Below, one piece after another: positions 1-10,278 of a DNA stretch of 64,000 nt. Positions within the stretch are counted from its first letter, which is position 1. Every line of letters starts with the position of its first letter. Where the stretch lies: the NCBI GenBank assembly GCA_905221605.1, contig CAJNDS010000091.1:604783-668782 (forward strand), written 5' to 3'. A program made the position numbers and the translations under genes. Under the pieces are notes generated by a model. That model ran no database searches. It was not told where the DNA came from and was given only the letters and a program-made list of their open reading frames with translations. The stretch comes from Symbiodinium natans. Taxonomy: Eukaryota; Sar; Dinophyceae; Suessiales; Symbiodiniaceae.

Positions 1-1031
1 TCGTTTTTGTTGGGGGATTCTGTGGCTACGTTCTTTTGATGTTTGGGCTTGGTGGTTCAGGGTGTTTGGGGTTCAGGGTGTTTGGGGGGGCTGGGGGTTT
101 AGGGTTTTGGGGCTGAGGGTTTGGGGTTTAGGCTTGGAGTTTGGGTTTTGGAGTTTGGGTCTTGGGTGTGGGTGTTGGGTTTTGGGGTTTTTGGGTTTGA
201 GGTCTCCCTAAACCCTAAACCCTAAACCCTAAACCCTAAACCCTAAACCCTAAACCCTAAACCCTAAACCCTAAACCCTGAGTCTTCGGCTTGCTGGTTT
301 GGGATTTGGGGTTTGGGGGGGCGGGGGGTCTGAGGTCTGGTGTTTATGCCCTGGGTGTTGGGCATTGCTTGTTGGTTTCGGGCTTAGGGCTTAGGGCTTA
401 GGGCTTAGGGTTTAGGGTTTAGGGTTTAGGGTTTAGGGTTTAGGGTTTAGGGTTTAGGATGTAGGTTTTAGGGTTGTAGCGCTGTTTTGTTCTTTTTCCC
501 TAGCTAGGGACAAATTAGTGTTTAATTCGACATAGAGCCAGTTTCAAAGGATGCTTCGAGGGCGGAAGGGTCTAGGGTTTAGGGTTTAGGGTTTAGGGTT
601 TAGGGTTTAGGGTTAACCTAAACCCTATACCGTATACCGGTTTATGGTTGTGGGCTGAGGGCTCACCTAAACCCTGAAATCTAAGTAGAGTCCTTCGACC
701 CAGCAAACCACAGACGCCCAAATCCGCTTGTTTGGGATGAAGCCTTGAAGTAGCCTTTTAACTTGGGAGGTTCCCCCCTTATCCTAAGAGTCCTTAATAG
801 GAATTCTAGTAACTAGTACCCCCCCCCCCCCCATGAGAATCCCAAAACCCTAGAAGCGGAAACCCGAAGACCTAAAAGCCAATCAAACTCAAAAACCTTA
901 GACGAGGTCTTTGTTTAGGGTTTAGGGTTTCGGGTTGACCACGAAAAGCGTTGCCCTCATGGTCCCAAACTAATCGGCATTTCGGGTTGAGGGTTCTGAG
1001 GCGGGTTCGATTTCGACTTAGGGACGCCTAA
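1..1031. other. Telomere-repeat-dominated stretch
   Basis: Arrays at 206-279 (CCCTAAA), 381-457 and 572-614 (TTTAGGG) are separated by degenerate GGGTTT-rich DNA, with poly-C at 822-833. No gene is supported. A half element similar to GGAGGTTCCCCCCTTAT lies near 760. Confidence 0.6.
206..279 (-). repeat. Interstitial telomeric array (CCCTAAA)n
   Basis: About ten perfect CCCTAAA units. The opposite orientation (TTAGGGC then TTTAGGG) follows at 381-457. Confidence 0.95.
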
Positions 1032-1096
1032 GGTTTAGGGTTTAGGGTTTAGGGTTTAGGGTTTAGGGTTTAGGGTTTAGGGTTTAGGGTTTGGGG
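1032..1096 (+). repeat. Telomeric array (TTTAGGG)n
   Basis: About nine units. With CCCTAAA at 1184-1270 it brackets the small exon at 1113-1163. Confidence 0.95.
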
Positions 1097-1112
1097 TTTT
1101 TGAACAGACCAC

Positions 1113-1163
1113 TCATGAAGGGCAGCCTGCCTGCTGCGTCTCGATCTCCTTCTGCTTGGCCTC
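1113..1163 (-). CDS. Putative terminal exon, coiled-coil-like
   Basis: After CTGCAG the frame reads EAKQKEIETQQAGCPS and stops at TGA 1113-1115. The charged heptad-like composition and clean acceptor suggest the last exon of a minus-strand gene. TTTAGGG (1032-1096) and CCCTAAA (1184-1270) flank it. Confidence 0.4.
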   Translation of the reverse strand, partial: EAKQKEIETQQAGCPS

Positions 1164-1286
1164 CTGCAGGAGAAGGTGTGGGCCTAAACCCTAAACCCTA
1201 AACCCTAAACCCTAAACCCTAAACCCTAAACCTAAACCCTAAACCCTAAACCCGAAACCCTAAACCCTATACGATTTTGCGATGCC

Positions 1287-3659
1287 CTACTTATAATGCC
1301 CCAAACGCACAGGATCTTGCCACCTCCCACTTTTCTCATAGGCGCACAGATGCCGGTGGAAAAACTGATCTCGCATGTGCGAAAGCAAAATCAGAGTCGA
1401 CAGCGACTCATAAACTTTCTCACAAGCTCTGATGCTGGAATGGAATCCCGTCTGGTCTGGCACTACTCTGGCAATCGGCATCTGCAAAAGCAAATTCATG
1501 GCCTTCTGCCACTCCCCACCTTTCTCAAAGGCGCTGATGCAAGCATTGAAGCTGATTGTGTTTGGCAGAACCCTAGCCCTGGGCATCTGCGACAGCAAAT
1601 GCACCGCCATCAGCCACTGACCACCTTTCTCACAGGCGCTGACGGCAGCAGAGAAGCTGATCTCGTTCGGTGCCACTCTGGCCATGGGCATCTGCGATAG
1701 CAACTGCAGGGCCAGCTGCCACTCACCACCTTTCTCAAAGGCGCTAATGCAGGCATTGAAGCTTCTGTCAGTTTGCAGAACTCTGGCCATGGGCATCTGC
1801 GAAAACAAATGCAGGGCCAGTAGCCACTCACCGGCTTTCCCACACACGCTAATGCAGGCATTGAAGCTGACCTCGGTTTGAGAAACACTGGAAGTCGGCA
1901 TCTGCGAAAGCAAATGTAAGCCCTTCTGCCATGCTCCAACTTTCGCGAAAGCGCTGATGCAGGCATTGAAGCTGATTGTGTTTGGCACAACCCGAGCCAT
2001 GGGCATCTGGGACAGCAGATGCAAGGCCATCGGCCACTCGCCACCTTTCTCACAGGCACTCATGGCAGCGGAGAAGCTGATCTCGTTTGGCTCAGCACTG
2101 GCAATCGGCATCTGCGAAAGCAAATGCAGGGACCTCTCCCACTCACCAGATTTCTCAAAGGCGCTAATGCAGGCATTGAAGCTGATGGTGTTTGGCACCA
2201 CTCTGGCCAATGGCATGCGCGCAAGCACATGCAAGGCCTTTTGCCACTCACCAGCTTTCTCAAAGGCGCTGATGCAGGCATTGAAGCTGATCTCGGTTGA
2301 ACGGGCTCCGGCCGTCGGCATCTGAAACAGCAAATGTAGGGCCCTCTGCCACTCACCGCCTTTTTCACAGGCGCTAATGCAGGCATTGAAGCTAATATCG
2401 TTTGGCACAACCCTGGCCGTCGGCATCTGCGACAGCAAATGCAAGGCCATCTGCCACCCACCAGCTCGCCCGCACGCACCGATGCCGGCACTGAAGCTGA
2501 TCACGTTTGGCACCACTTTGGCCATCGGCATCTGCGATAGCAAATGAACGCCCAGCTGCCATTCACCACCTGTCTGACAAGCACTGATGGCAGAACTGAA
2601 GCTGACCTCATTGGGCACTACTCTGGCCATGGGCATCTGTGAAAGCAAATGCAGGGCCATCGGCCACTCCCCGGCTTTCCCACATGCCCCCATGCCGGCA
2701 CTGAAGCTGATGACGTTGGGCGCCACTTTCGCCGTCGGCATCTGCGACAGCATATGCATGGCCATCTGCCACGCACCGACTTTCTCAAAGGCGCTGATGC
2801 AGGCATTAAAGCTGATTGCGTTTGGCACAATCCTGGCCATCGGCATCTGCATAAACAAGCGAAGGGCCGTCTGCCACTCACCACCATTCTCACAGGCGCT
2901 GATGCCAGCATTGAAGCTGATCTCGTTGGGGAAAACTCTGACTGTCGGCATCTGCGAGAGCAACTGCAAAGCCATCTGCCACTCACCAGATTTCTCGCAG
3001 GCGCTAATGCCAGCATTGAAACTGATCACGTCAGGCAGAACCGGCAACTCTGAAAGCAAATGCAAGGCCTTCTGCCACGCGTTGCCAGTAGCACAGGCAC
3101 TGATGCCGGCATTGAAGCTGATCGCGTTTGGCACAAGTCTGGCAGTCGGCATCTGAGAAAGCAAGTTCAGGGCCCTCTGCCATTCGCCGGCTTTCTCGCA
3201 GGCGCTGATGCCTGCATTGAAGCTGATCTCGTTCGGCGTCGTTCTGGCTGTAGGCATCTGCGAAAGCAGTTGTAGAGCCGTCTGCCACTCACTAGATTTT
3301 TCACAGGCGCTAATTCCAGCATTGAAGCTGACCTCATTTGGCACAACTCTTGCTGCCGGCATCTGCGCAAGCAGCTGTAGAGCCAGCTGCCACTGCCGGC
3401 CCTTCTCGCAAGCTGTGATGGCGGCACTGAAGCAGTAGACATGGGGCACAGTACTTGACGCAAAGATGTCGGCCAGGATTTTCACACCGGCTTGCCACTG
3501 AGTGTCCCTTGCGCAGGCCACGATGGCGCGGGCGTAAGCTCTGCCATCTCCTCCCGGTAGCTTCGGCAGCCGCCCGATCGCCTCCTGCCAGTCTTGTCTC
3601 CGACTCGGATTCGCCGCAGGTTCGACGCAAGCCTTGCGATCCATTCCAGGCGTGGCCAT
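1287..3659 (-). CDS. Intact intronless PPR protein, 790 aa (PPR gene A)
   Basis: A single frame runs from ATG at 3657-3659, with an in-frame TAA at 3669-3671 just upstream, to TAG at 1287-1289. About 41 N-terminal residues (including QDWQEAIGRL) precede roughly 20 tandem 35-residue pentatricopeptide motifs. Typical units have FNAGISACEK, a conserved Trp, then LLSQMP and VVPNEIS. Motif 5 is three residues short, and a 21st motif and the tail (ending GHYK) are degenerate. PPR proteins bind RNA one base per motif, usually in mitochondria or plastids. I see no E/DYW editing domain and no clear transit peptide. The DNA repeats are very alike, suggesting recent tandem expansion. CCCTAAA (1184-1270) and TTTAGGG (3708-3753) flank the gene. 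Unlike every other PPR gene here it has no intron, so a retrocopy is possible. Confidence 0.9.
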   Translation of the reverse strand: MATPGMDRKACVEPAANPSRRQDWQEAIGRLPKLPGGDGRAYARAIVACARDTQWQAGVKILADIFASSTVPHVYCFSAAITACEKGRQWQLALQLLAQMPAARVVPNEVSFNAGISACEKSSEWQTALQLLSQMPTARTTPNEISFNAGISACEKAGEWQRALNLLSQMPTARLVPNAISFNAGISACATGNAWQKALHLLSELPVLPDVISFNAGISACEKSGEWQMALQLLSQMPTVRVFPNEISFNAGISACENGGEWQTALRLFMQMPMARIVPNAISFNACISAFEKVGAWQMAMHMLSQMPTAKVAPNVISFSAGMGACGKAGEWPMALHLLSQMPMARVVPNEVSFSSAISACQTGGEWQLGVHLLSQMPMAKVVPNVISFSAGIGACGRAGGWQMALHLLSQMPTARVVPNDISFNACISACEKGGEWQRALHLLFQMPTAGARSTEISFNACISAFEKAGEWQKALHVLARMPLARVVPNTISFNACISAFEKSGEWERSLHLLSQMPIASAEPNEISFSAAMSACEKGGEWPMALHLLSQMPMARVVPNTISFNACISAFAKVGAWQKGLHLLSQMPTSSVSQTEVSFNACISVCGKAGEWLLALHLFSQMPMARVLQTDRSFNACISAFEKGGEWQLALQLLSQMPMARVAPNEISFSAAVSACEKGGQWLMAVHLLSQMPRARVLPNTISFNACISAFEKGGEWQKAMNLLLQMPIARVVPDQTGFHSSIRACEKVYESLSTLILLSHMRDQFFHRHLCAYEKSGRWQDPVRLGHYK

Positions 3660-4389
3660 TCTAGGTCTTTATACTCCCCATCAACGACCCTATAGCTAGA
3701 AATAGCATTAGGGTTTAGGGTGTAGGGTTTAGGGTTTAGGGTTTAGGGTTTAGGGCCCTCACAGCCCATCCTGGTTCGTGAGATAGTATCCTGCACGCCT
3801 CTAGCCGCAGCTTCTACGTAGATTTTGGGGTTTGCGTCGGTTGCTGTAAGGCTTCGTGAAAGGAGTTGTAAATAGCAAGCTATGTCCCAAACCCTACAAA
3901 CCCTACACCCTAGAATCCCAGGGATAAGGGATATAAGGAGGGCTTGAAGTCATCCTGTTCCCCTATATAACATCTATATAGTCCCTGTGTACCTCAGCTC
4001 CCTCCACATATACTCCTGAGGCAGTACCTTCACAGGGTCCAGTCAAGTAGGGCCTAATCCCTAAACCCTACACCCCAACCCTAAACCCCAAACGCTAAAC
4101 CCCAGTAGGTCTCCCAATCTTCGCTCCAAAACCAACATTCGGCATGGCTCTCTTCGTGTTTTGCGAATGTGGGGTGGAGGAGCCTAGACACAACAAAACC
4201 TTACAGGGTTGGGTTTAGGGTTTCGGGTTCGGGGTTCAGGGTTTAGGGGTTTAGGGGTTTTTAGGGGTTTAGGGGTTTAGGGGTTTAGGGGTTTAGGGGT
4301 TTAGGGTTTAGGCTTTAGGGTTTAGGCTTTAGGGTGTAGGGTTTAGGGTTTAGGGTCTATGGTTTAGGGTTTAGGGTTTGCAATGTACG
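3660..4389. other. Intergenic, 5' side of PPR gene A
   Basis: TTTAGGG array 3708-3753 and TTTAGGGG-variant array 4224-4300. About 300 bp of unassigned DNA between. The gene A upstream region shows TATAAAG at 3666-3672 (minus), which may be chance. No spliced-leader relic was seen upstream of the ATG. Confidence 0.5.
4224..4300 (+). repeat. Variant telomeric array TTTAGGGG
   Basis: About eight units with a fourth G, locally homogenised and then passing into TTTAGGG to 4378. Confidence 0.85.
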
Positions 4390-4470
4390 TCATGAATTTG
4401 CCGCTCCCAGGCTACTTCCGGCATCCACGATATCTTCGCCCCAACAGCCCCAACGCCCTTCAATGAAGGA
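4390..4470 (-). CDS. Putative terminal exon
   Basis: Open frame FIEGRWGCWGEDIVDAGSSL then GAANS and TGA at 4390-4392. Coding-like composition within telomeric repeat. No acceptor is obvious upstream and the family is unknown. Confidence 0.35.
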   Translation of the reverse strand, partial: SFIEGRWGCWGEDIVDAGSSLGAANS

Positions 4471-4842
4471 ACAGGGTTGAGGGTTGAGGGTTCAGGGTTT
4501 AGGGTTGAGGGTTTGGGGTTTAGGGTTGAGGGTTTGGGGGTGTTTAGGGTTGGGGGGTGTAGGGTTTGGGGGTTTAGGGTTTGTGGGTTGAGGTTTATGG
4601 GGTGTGGTCTCAGGCATTGGGGTTTCGGGCTTGTGGGCTTTAGGGTTTGAAGGTTTCGGAATGCCGCCGGTGTGGTTCTAGGTATGTTCCTTCAAAGCCT
4701 TCTAAGCCCCTCTATTTCCAAAGCCCGAGAAGTCTTCAGGCTCTGAGTAAGCCTGTCAACCCCTAGACCCCATGTTCTCTACGAGGTTTAAATCGCCCCT
4801 CAATTTAACCTTGTATGAAGTTTGGAAGACCCACAAAGGTCC

Positions 4843-4954
4843 CTAAACCCTGAACCCTAAACCCTAAACCGTAAACCCTAAAGCCTAAACCGTAAACCCT
4901 AAACCCTAAACCCTAAACCCTAAACCCTAAACCCTAAACCCTGAACTGAACTCT
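4843..4954 (-). repeat. Telomeric array (CCCTAAA)n
   Basis: About 110 bp with few variant units, followed by the exon island at 4994-5086. Confidence 0.92.
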
Positions 4955-4993
4955 GAACCAAAAACCCCCACCCTACACCCTAACCTCTCAAAC

Positions 4994-5086
4994 TCCGTGC
5001 CTTTTCGCGACGGCGGCGACGGCGTGAGAGCACCCTGGCTTGACGGAGGGCCTGTCAATGGTCACGCTGGGAGCTGGCATTGGAGT
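4994..5086 (-). CDS. Putative internal exon
   Basis: Between GCCGCAG|ACTCC and CACGGA|GTTTGAG a single frame reads TPMPAPSVTIDRPSVKPGC and continues to AVAKRHG. Flanked by CCCTAAA-type (4843-4990) and TTTCGGG/TTTAGGG (5100-5155). The donor lies in telomere-like DNA. Function unknown. Confidence 0.4.
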
Positions 5087-5701
5087 CTGCGGCCTTTTTC
5101 GGGTTTAGGTTTTCGGGTTTCGGGTTTCGGGTTTAGGGTTTAGGGTTTAGGGTTTAAGCAATGGCGCTTGTGTCTTTCTCGGTCTCTGGTTGAGCCACGA
5201 AACCACGATTGTGGCCGAGGAATGACCAAGGTGATGAGGAGGGAAAGTGTTGCTCCAAACCAACCCCGAACCCTGAACCCTAAACTCTGAACCCAAACCC
5301 AAAACCCTAAACCCTGAACCCTAACCTAAACCAGCTCGCAACCCTATCCATCTAGAATTCAGACACCAGACAAGCAAGCTTGATTCCGCCGCTCAGAAAC
5401 CCGAAGCCAACCCTGAAGCCCACTTGTCCGATTTATTGTTAAGGGTTCAGGGTTGTGGCCTACTGGGTCTCCGACATAGTATTCCTACTTGCTTGAGGTG
5501 CCACAAAGGGCCTTGTTGTTTTATTGCGAGGATCCCCAAACAATAACCAAAGGAAGGGTTCAGGGTTCAGGGTTTAGGGTTCAGGGTTCAGGGTTTAGGG
5601 GGGCTAGAAGTGAGGGTTTAGGGTTTAGGATTTAGGGCTTAGGACCGCAAAAAACCTCCTCACACCCCAATTTAGAAGAAGCCCCCTCCCAGGTGTCCGA
5701 C

Positions 5702-5741
5702 CTGGGCGCTGGCTGGCCGCAGGCTCGGTGAGCGGGGCCTT
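5702..5741 (-). CDS. Putative small exon
   Basis: TTTCAG|AAGGCC opens KAPLTEPAASQRP up to a CCCAG|GTCGG donor. Short, so weak evidence on its own. Confidence 0.3.
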
Positions 5742-5931
5742 CTGAAACTGCTTTGCCAAAACATGGGGTGTAGGGCTTAGGTCGGGTTTAGGGTTTAGGG
5801 TATTTAGGGTTTTTAGGGTTTAGCTACCAGTGCCTGCCTCCAAGCCCTAAACCCTAAACCCTAAACCCTAAACCCTAAACCCTAAACCCTAAACCCTAAA
5901 CCCTGCTGCGCCTGAACCCTAAACCCTAAAC

Positions 5932-6058
5932 CCTGAGACCTAGCAAATCGACACTTGTGGATCGGAGGGGCAGGTAATCCCGGCGGCGCTGACACATGAT
6001 CTTGCTTGTTCTTTGCAAAGGCGTCGTCCTCGCCCGCAGCCACGAGCTTGCCACGAGA
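5932..6058 (-). CDS. Putative internal exon
   Basis: Frame GKLVAAGEDDAFAKNKQDHV continues through PPGLPAPPIHKC to CTCAGG|GTTTAGGG. The acceptor is CCCAG|TCTCG. Charged, low-complexity composition; no family recognised. The donor is formed by the first telomeric unit of the 5845-5931 array. Confidence 0.48.
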
Positions 6059-7431
6059 CTGGGTTTCGGGGTTAGGGTTTTATAGGGTTTAGGGGTTAGG
6101 GTTTAGGGTCTAGGGTTTTAGGGTTTTGGGGTTTTAGGGTTTAGGGTTTATATAGGGTGTAGGGTTTTTATAGGGTTTTAGGGGCAAGAGAGATCAGGGG
6201 GCTTAGAAAGCTTACAGGGTTCCACAGGGTGTCTGTGTCTTTGTATTGTGGTTCGCTTGCAGGTCTGCTGCTTGTGGCTTAGAGAAAATTTTGGAGAGAG
6301 TCCACAGAAGGGCCAACGAAACAGATCAAACTGGTCGCGGGCTTCCCAGCAAGCTTGACCAGCTCCCCAACCATGTCCCTGGACCCTACACCCCTAAACC
6401 CTAAACACTCAACCCCACACACTCAACCGTAAACCCTAAACCCTAATGTTCATGTAGACCGGAAGCCTCCCCCCTGACCTGACACAGCATGGGGGCAGTG
6501 GCCTGTGGATGGGCCTTCCTCTTAGGGTTTCGGGGTTAGTTGAGAACGGGCTCTTAAAAGGGGGCCCCTTCTGTACCCGTCATACGGCCCATAAAGTCCA
6601 AGGCTGCATACTCCAGATCCGTTTAAGGGAGTGAGGGGCAATATTAAGGGCCCATGAAACTACCCGTAGATTTCCGCCACTCCGACAACTCGTTATGAGG
6701 AGCCCTTTGGCTTTTCATGGCTTTATTCAACCTCAAACCCCAAACCCCAAACCCCAAACCCCGAACCCCGAACCCCGAACCCCGAACCCCGAACCCCATA
6801 TCCTAAACTAAACCTTAAACCCTGAACCCTAAACCCTACACCCTAAACCCTAAACCCTGCACCAGCAACAGCTCCTACCCTTGTGTCGATCACATCCCCT
6901 GTCCTTGTGTTGATATCACAGGATCCCACAAGAAAGGCACCCAGACAAAACAGCCGCAAGAGTACAAACGGATATTAGGGCCTCTTCAAGCTTAAGGAGG
7001 CCTGGCATAAACCCTAAAACGATAAACCCTAAACCCGCGAGGTTCATGAAGGCGAAGCCACGCGTCTTAGTTGCCATAGGATGCGTTGTGGCGAGTTCTA
7101 GCTTGAGGCGTTTGGGGTTTAGGGTTTGGGGTTTAAGGATTTGGGCTTTCTAGGGTTTAGGGTTGAGAGCCTGGGGTAGGGAACGGGTTTGGGGTTCGAG
7201 TTTCAGCCATGATTCGCCTCGCATGGCCGATGTTCTAGAGAGTCTCTTCCATAAACCCTAAACCCTGAGACCCAAACCCTAAACCCCAAACCCCCAAACC
7301 CCCAAACCCCAAAACCCCAAAACCCCAAAACCCCAACACCCCAAAACCCCAAAACCCCAAAACCCAAAACCCCAACACTCCAAACCCCGAAAACACTGAA
7401 ACCCCAAACCCTAAAACCCTAAACCCTAAAC
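6059..7431. other. Repeat-rich intergenic or intronic stretch
   Basis: Variant telomeric tracts (6060-6185, 6735-6860, 7260-7430) and about 350 bp of unassigned DNA. 6547-6665 resembles the ACATGGTCCCTTAATATGGG inverted-repeat family. No exon is supported. Confidence 0.5.
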
Positions 7432-7502
7432 CGTGCTGGGCTCCAAGGCTCTCTTGTCGACGTCGGGGACGGCGAAGGCGACCGGCTCGGCGTGTCGTCG
7501 GC
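7432..7502 (-). CDS. Putative Ser-Arg/Pro-rich exon
   Basis: Acceptor TGGAG|GCCGAC, frame ADDTPSRSPSPSPTSTREP then WSPA, donor GCACG|GTTTAGGG. The SR/SP repeats resemble linker regions of splicing or RNA-binding proteins, but 24 residues do not fix a family. Bounded by CCCTAAA on one side and TTTAGGG (7513-7648) on the other. Confidence 0.42.
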
Positions 7503-7512
7503 CTCCAGGCAA

Positions 7513-7648
7513 GCGGTGTAGGGTTTAGGGTTTAGTGGTTAGGGTTTAGGGTTTAGGGTTTAGGGTTTAGGGTTTAGGGTTTAGGGTTTAGGGTTCAGGG
7601 TTTAGGCTTTAAGGTCCAGGGTCTAGGGTCTAGGGTTTAGGGTTTAGG
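7513..7648 (+). repeat. Telomeric array (TTTAGGG)n
   Basis: More than ten units with flanking variants, directly upstream in sense of the SR-rich exon at 7432-7502. Confidence 0.93.
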
Positions 7649-8310
7649 GTTTGGGGCTGAGGGTTTAAGGTTTATAGGGTTTAAGGTTTGGGGTTTGGGA
7701 AGGTGGTTTGCTTTGGAAGGGTTGAAGGTATAAAGCTTCGTGATTTTGCCCTACTAACCCTAAACCCTACCAATCCTACTAACCCTAACCCCCCCCCCCC
7801 ACCCAAATCCTAAACCGCGGAGCCTTAAAGCCCCACCGCTAAAGCACCCCATGTGCCTTCCCAGCCCTAAAGGCCCTTAAAGCGCTAGAAAGACCGTAAA
7901 CCCTAAACCCTAAACCCTGAACCCTGAACCCTAAACCCTAAACCCTAAATCCTAAACCGCCATGCCAAGTCAGGCCTTGATGTCTCGCCAAGTGAAGGAT
8001 TCTCGTCCCCCCTTGAGTCGCACCTTTGCAGAGTACTTCTCTAAGAATAATTCAACACAACCCCAGCACCCATACCCCTTAACCTACAAAAGGAGAACAT
8101 AAGGGAGGATTTTGCCCTAAACCCTAAACCCTAAACCCCAAACTCTAAACCCTAAACCCTTTTTCAGGGGGTATGCCTAAAGGGTATGTTGAATATTTCT
8201 TAGTACTTCAGGCGTGAAGGCGGCATTGCGAAGTTCCCTTAGCAGGGCTGGGCGCTCGCTAGGGGACCTTGCGTTAGGCCTCCATGATAGGCTTCTATGG
8301 GATGGTGAAC

Positions 8311-8318
8311 AACATATA

Positions 8319-8349
<31 letters not shown>

Positions 8350-8420
8350 AGATATATATATGTACAAATATTCTTATAGGTATACATAGTATATCTAAAT
8401 ATATATATATATATATATAC
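8311..8420. repeat. TA / GATATA microsatellite
   Basis: (AT)n, (AGATAT)n and again (AT)n. No gene is supported in 7650-8682, which otherwise holds telomeric tracts and a poly-C run near 7790. Confidence 0.9.
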
Positions 8421-8682
8421 AGATGCTACCCCCTTCCTGAACCCAACGTTCTGGTGGTTTTCTGGCTTTTCCTATTCTAAAGATCTCACGCAAGAACTAG
8501 ATGATGTTCCTACCGGCAGAAGGCAGGTACATGTACATGCTGCTACAATAGAAACCATGCGAAAAAACAACCATGAAACGAACACCCTCACCCTAAACCC
8601 TCAACCCTCAACCCTAAACCCAAAACCCTCAACCCTAAACCCTCAACCCTAAACCCTAAACCCTAAACCCTCAACCCTCAAC

Positions 8683-8769
8683 CCCAAAGCAGGAGAGCCT
8701 GGACCGGCCCCACCGCGACCACGATGCCCCGATGCCATTCGTGCTCGGAGGGCCTCGGGTGTCAACCGC
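8683..8769 (-). CDS. Putative internal exon
   Basis: AAAGAG|GCGG opens AVDTRGPPSTNGIGASWSRW and continues to SCFGV, with a donor at GTTGAGGG. Telomere-like repeats flank both sides. Unknown product. Confidence 0.35.
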
Positions 8770-9289
8770 CTCTTTGAGGTTTAGGAGGGTTAGGGTTTCG
8801 GGTTTAGGGTTTCGGGTTTAGGGTTTAGGGTTTAGGGTTTCGGGTTTAGGGTTTAGGGGGATTTAGGGTTTAGTTCAGCTTTTCTTTTGGGGCTTTGGGG
8901 GGTTAGCTTTTTTAGGGCTTTAGGGTGTAGGAGTTCATTGGCATAGTGTTTAGGCAGTTTATGGCGTTGCTAAGGTTTAGGGTTTAGGGTTTAGGGCTTA
9001 GGGTTTAGGGGTTGAGAGTTTAGCGTTTAGGGTTAGGCTTGTGTATTAGTAGAGCTTGTATGTAAGAAAAAAACAAGGTATAGCTTTGCGGGGTTATGGG
9101 CTTTGCAGGGTTTACACGGCTCTTCGGGTTTTGTGGAGCTTGTGTAGGGTTTTACGGGGGCTTGTGCGTCTGGTTTGTGGGTTTTGGGTTATTTGAGGTT
9201 TAACTTCTGAAAATTCGTATATTGTCTAAACCCTAAACCCTATACCCTAACCCTAAACCCTAAACCCCAAACCCCAAACCCACAACTCA

Positions 9290-9370
9290 ACTCCGACAGA
9301 CCCTGACAGTCAGCCACTGAAGCTGCAGTCCAAGGGTCCGGTCGCGGACCTCGGCAAACGGTCGCGTGAA
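9290..9370 (-). CDS. Putative internal exon
   Basis: CCAG|TTCACG opens FTRPFAEVRDRTLGLQLQWL then TVRVC. Strongly coding-like. Donor uncertain; TGA at 9287-9289 follows. Flanked by CCCTAAA (9225-9285) and TTTAGGG (9384-9472). Confidence 0.45.
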
Positions 9371-9402
9371 CTGGACTCCAGACATGGGTTTAGGGTTAGG
9401 GT

Positions 9403-9588
9403 CCAGGGTTTAGGGTTTAGGGTTTAGGGTTTAGGGTTTAGGGTTTAGGGTTTAGGGTTTAGGGTTTAGGGTTTGGGGTTTGGGGTTTGGGGTTTGGGGT
9501 TTGGGGTTTGGGGTTTGGGGTTTGGGGTTTGGGGTTTGGGGTTTGGGGTTTGGGGTTTGGGGTTTGGGGTTTGGGGTTTGGGGTTCAG
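9403..9588 (+). repeat. TTTAGGG array passing into a homogeneous TTTGGGG array
   Basis: 9403-9466 is TTTAGGG. From about 9467 to 9588 some sixteen consecutive units are TTTGGGG. Two long open frames on it are translation artefacts of the repeat. Confidence 0.92.
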
Positions 9589-9599
9589 GGTTTGGGGCC

Positions 9600-10278
9600 T
9601 AGGGTGTATAATGCATCTAGGGGAAGGGGGGGGGGTCTTCGTTTCGTTAGAGGGAATCCTTCGAAGGGGAGGGGGACATAATTGGAGGTATCTTGGAGAC
9701 TAAAACCGATGCAAAGAGAGGTGTCATTTTGGGTTTAATAAGACTTAGAAGCGGACCCAACCTCAATTTCCTGAAACAAACAGGGAAAGGGTGCGTCCTC
9801 GCAATTAGCCCGCCTTTATCCTAAGCCTTGAGCCTTCAAGCCGAGATTAGGGTTTAGGGTTTAGGGTCTCAGCCTTAAAAACTAAACCCGCACCAAACTA
9901 TTCTGAATCGAAAGTTTATTAATTAACCTTAGAATCCCCACGCCCAAAAAGCTTGCAAATCGAACTCATCATCAAAACCCTCGAACCACCCTCCTGAAAC
10001 CCTGAACCGTGAACCCGAAATCCCAGACCCGACACACTGAAGGCAGGTCAGAGTGTTCGGGGGAGAGCTCAAGGCTTCAAAGTGAAGATGTCTTGAGCTT
10101 GGGGATCTCTTCGTCGTTCATTCGGAGATAAACGCAGAGCAGACACCCCAGCGAAGCCCTAAACAGCCTGCCCACCTTCAAGGTAGCTTGCGTGCAAGAC
10201 TCGCCTGTGTCCGTCGTGAAGCCTGTTTCTTACCACAATGTGTTTAAAAACTCCCTTAACCCTCAACCCTAAACTGTC
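9600..10278. other. Unassigned intergenic DNA downstream of PPR gene B
   Basis: About 680 bp with only scattered telomeric units (9845-9870, 9990-10010). No exon, inverted-repeat element or regulatory motif is recognised. Confidence 0.45.

Noticed and set aside
1287-3659. CRISPR-like regular repeat
   Set aside because: The 105-bp period encodes PPR motifs and there are no unique spacers; telomeric arrays also lack spacers.
1296-3664. Plus-strand and alternate minus frames over PPR gene A
   Set aside because: Shadows caused by the 105-bp periodic coding repeat; only one frame shows the PPR consensus throughout.
3660-3672. TATA-box promoter for PPR gene A
   Set aside because: TATAAAG is present but only 10 bp before the ATG, and dinoflagellates rarely use canonical TATA boxes; too weak to annotate.
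9473-9703. Open frames of repeated GFGVWGL
   Set aside because: Translation of the TTTGGGG/TTTAGGG array; a 7-bp unit without stops in some frames gives such peptides by necessity.
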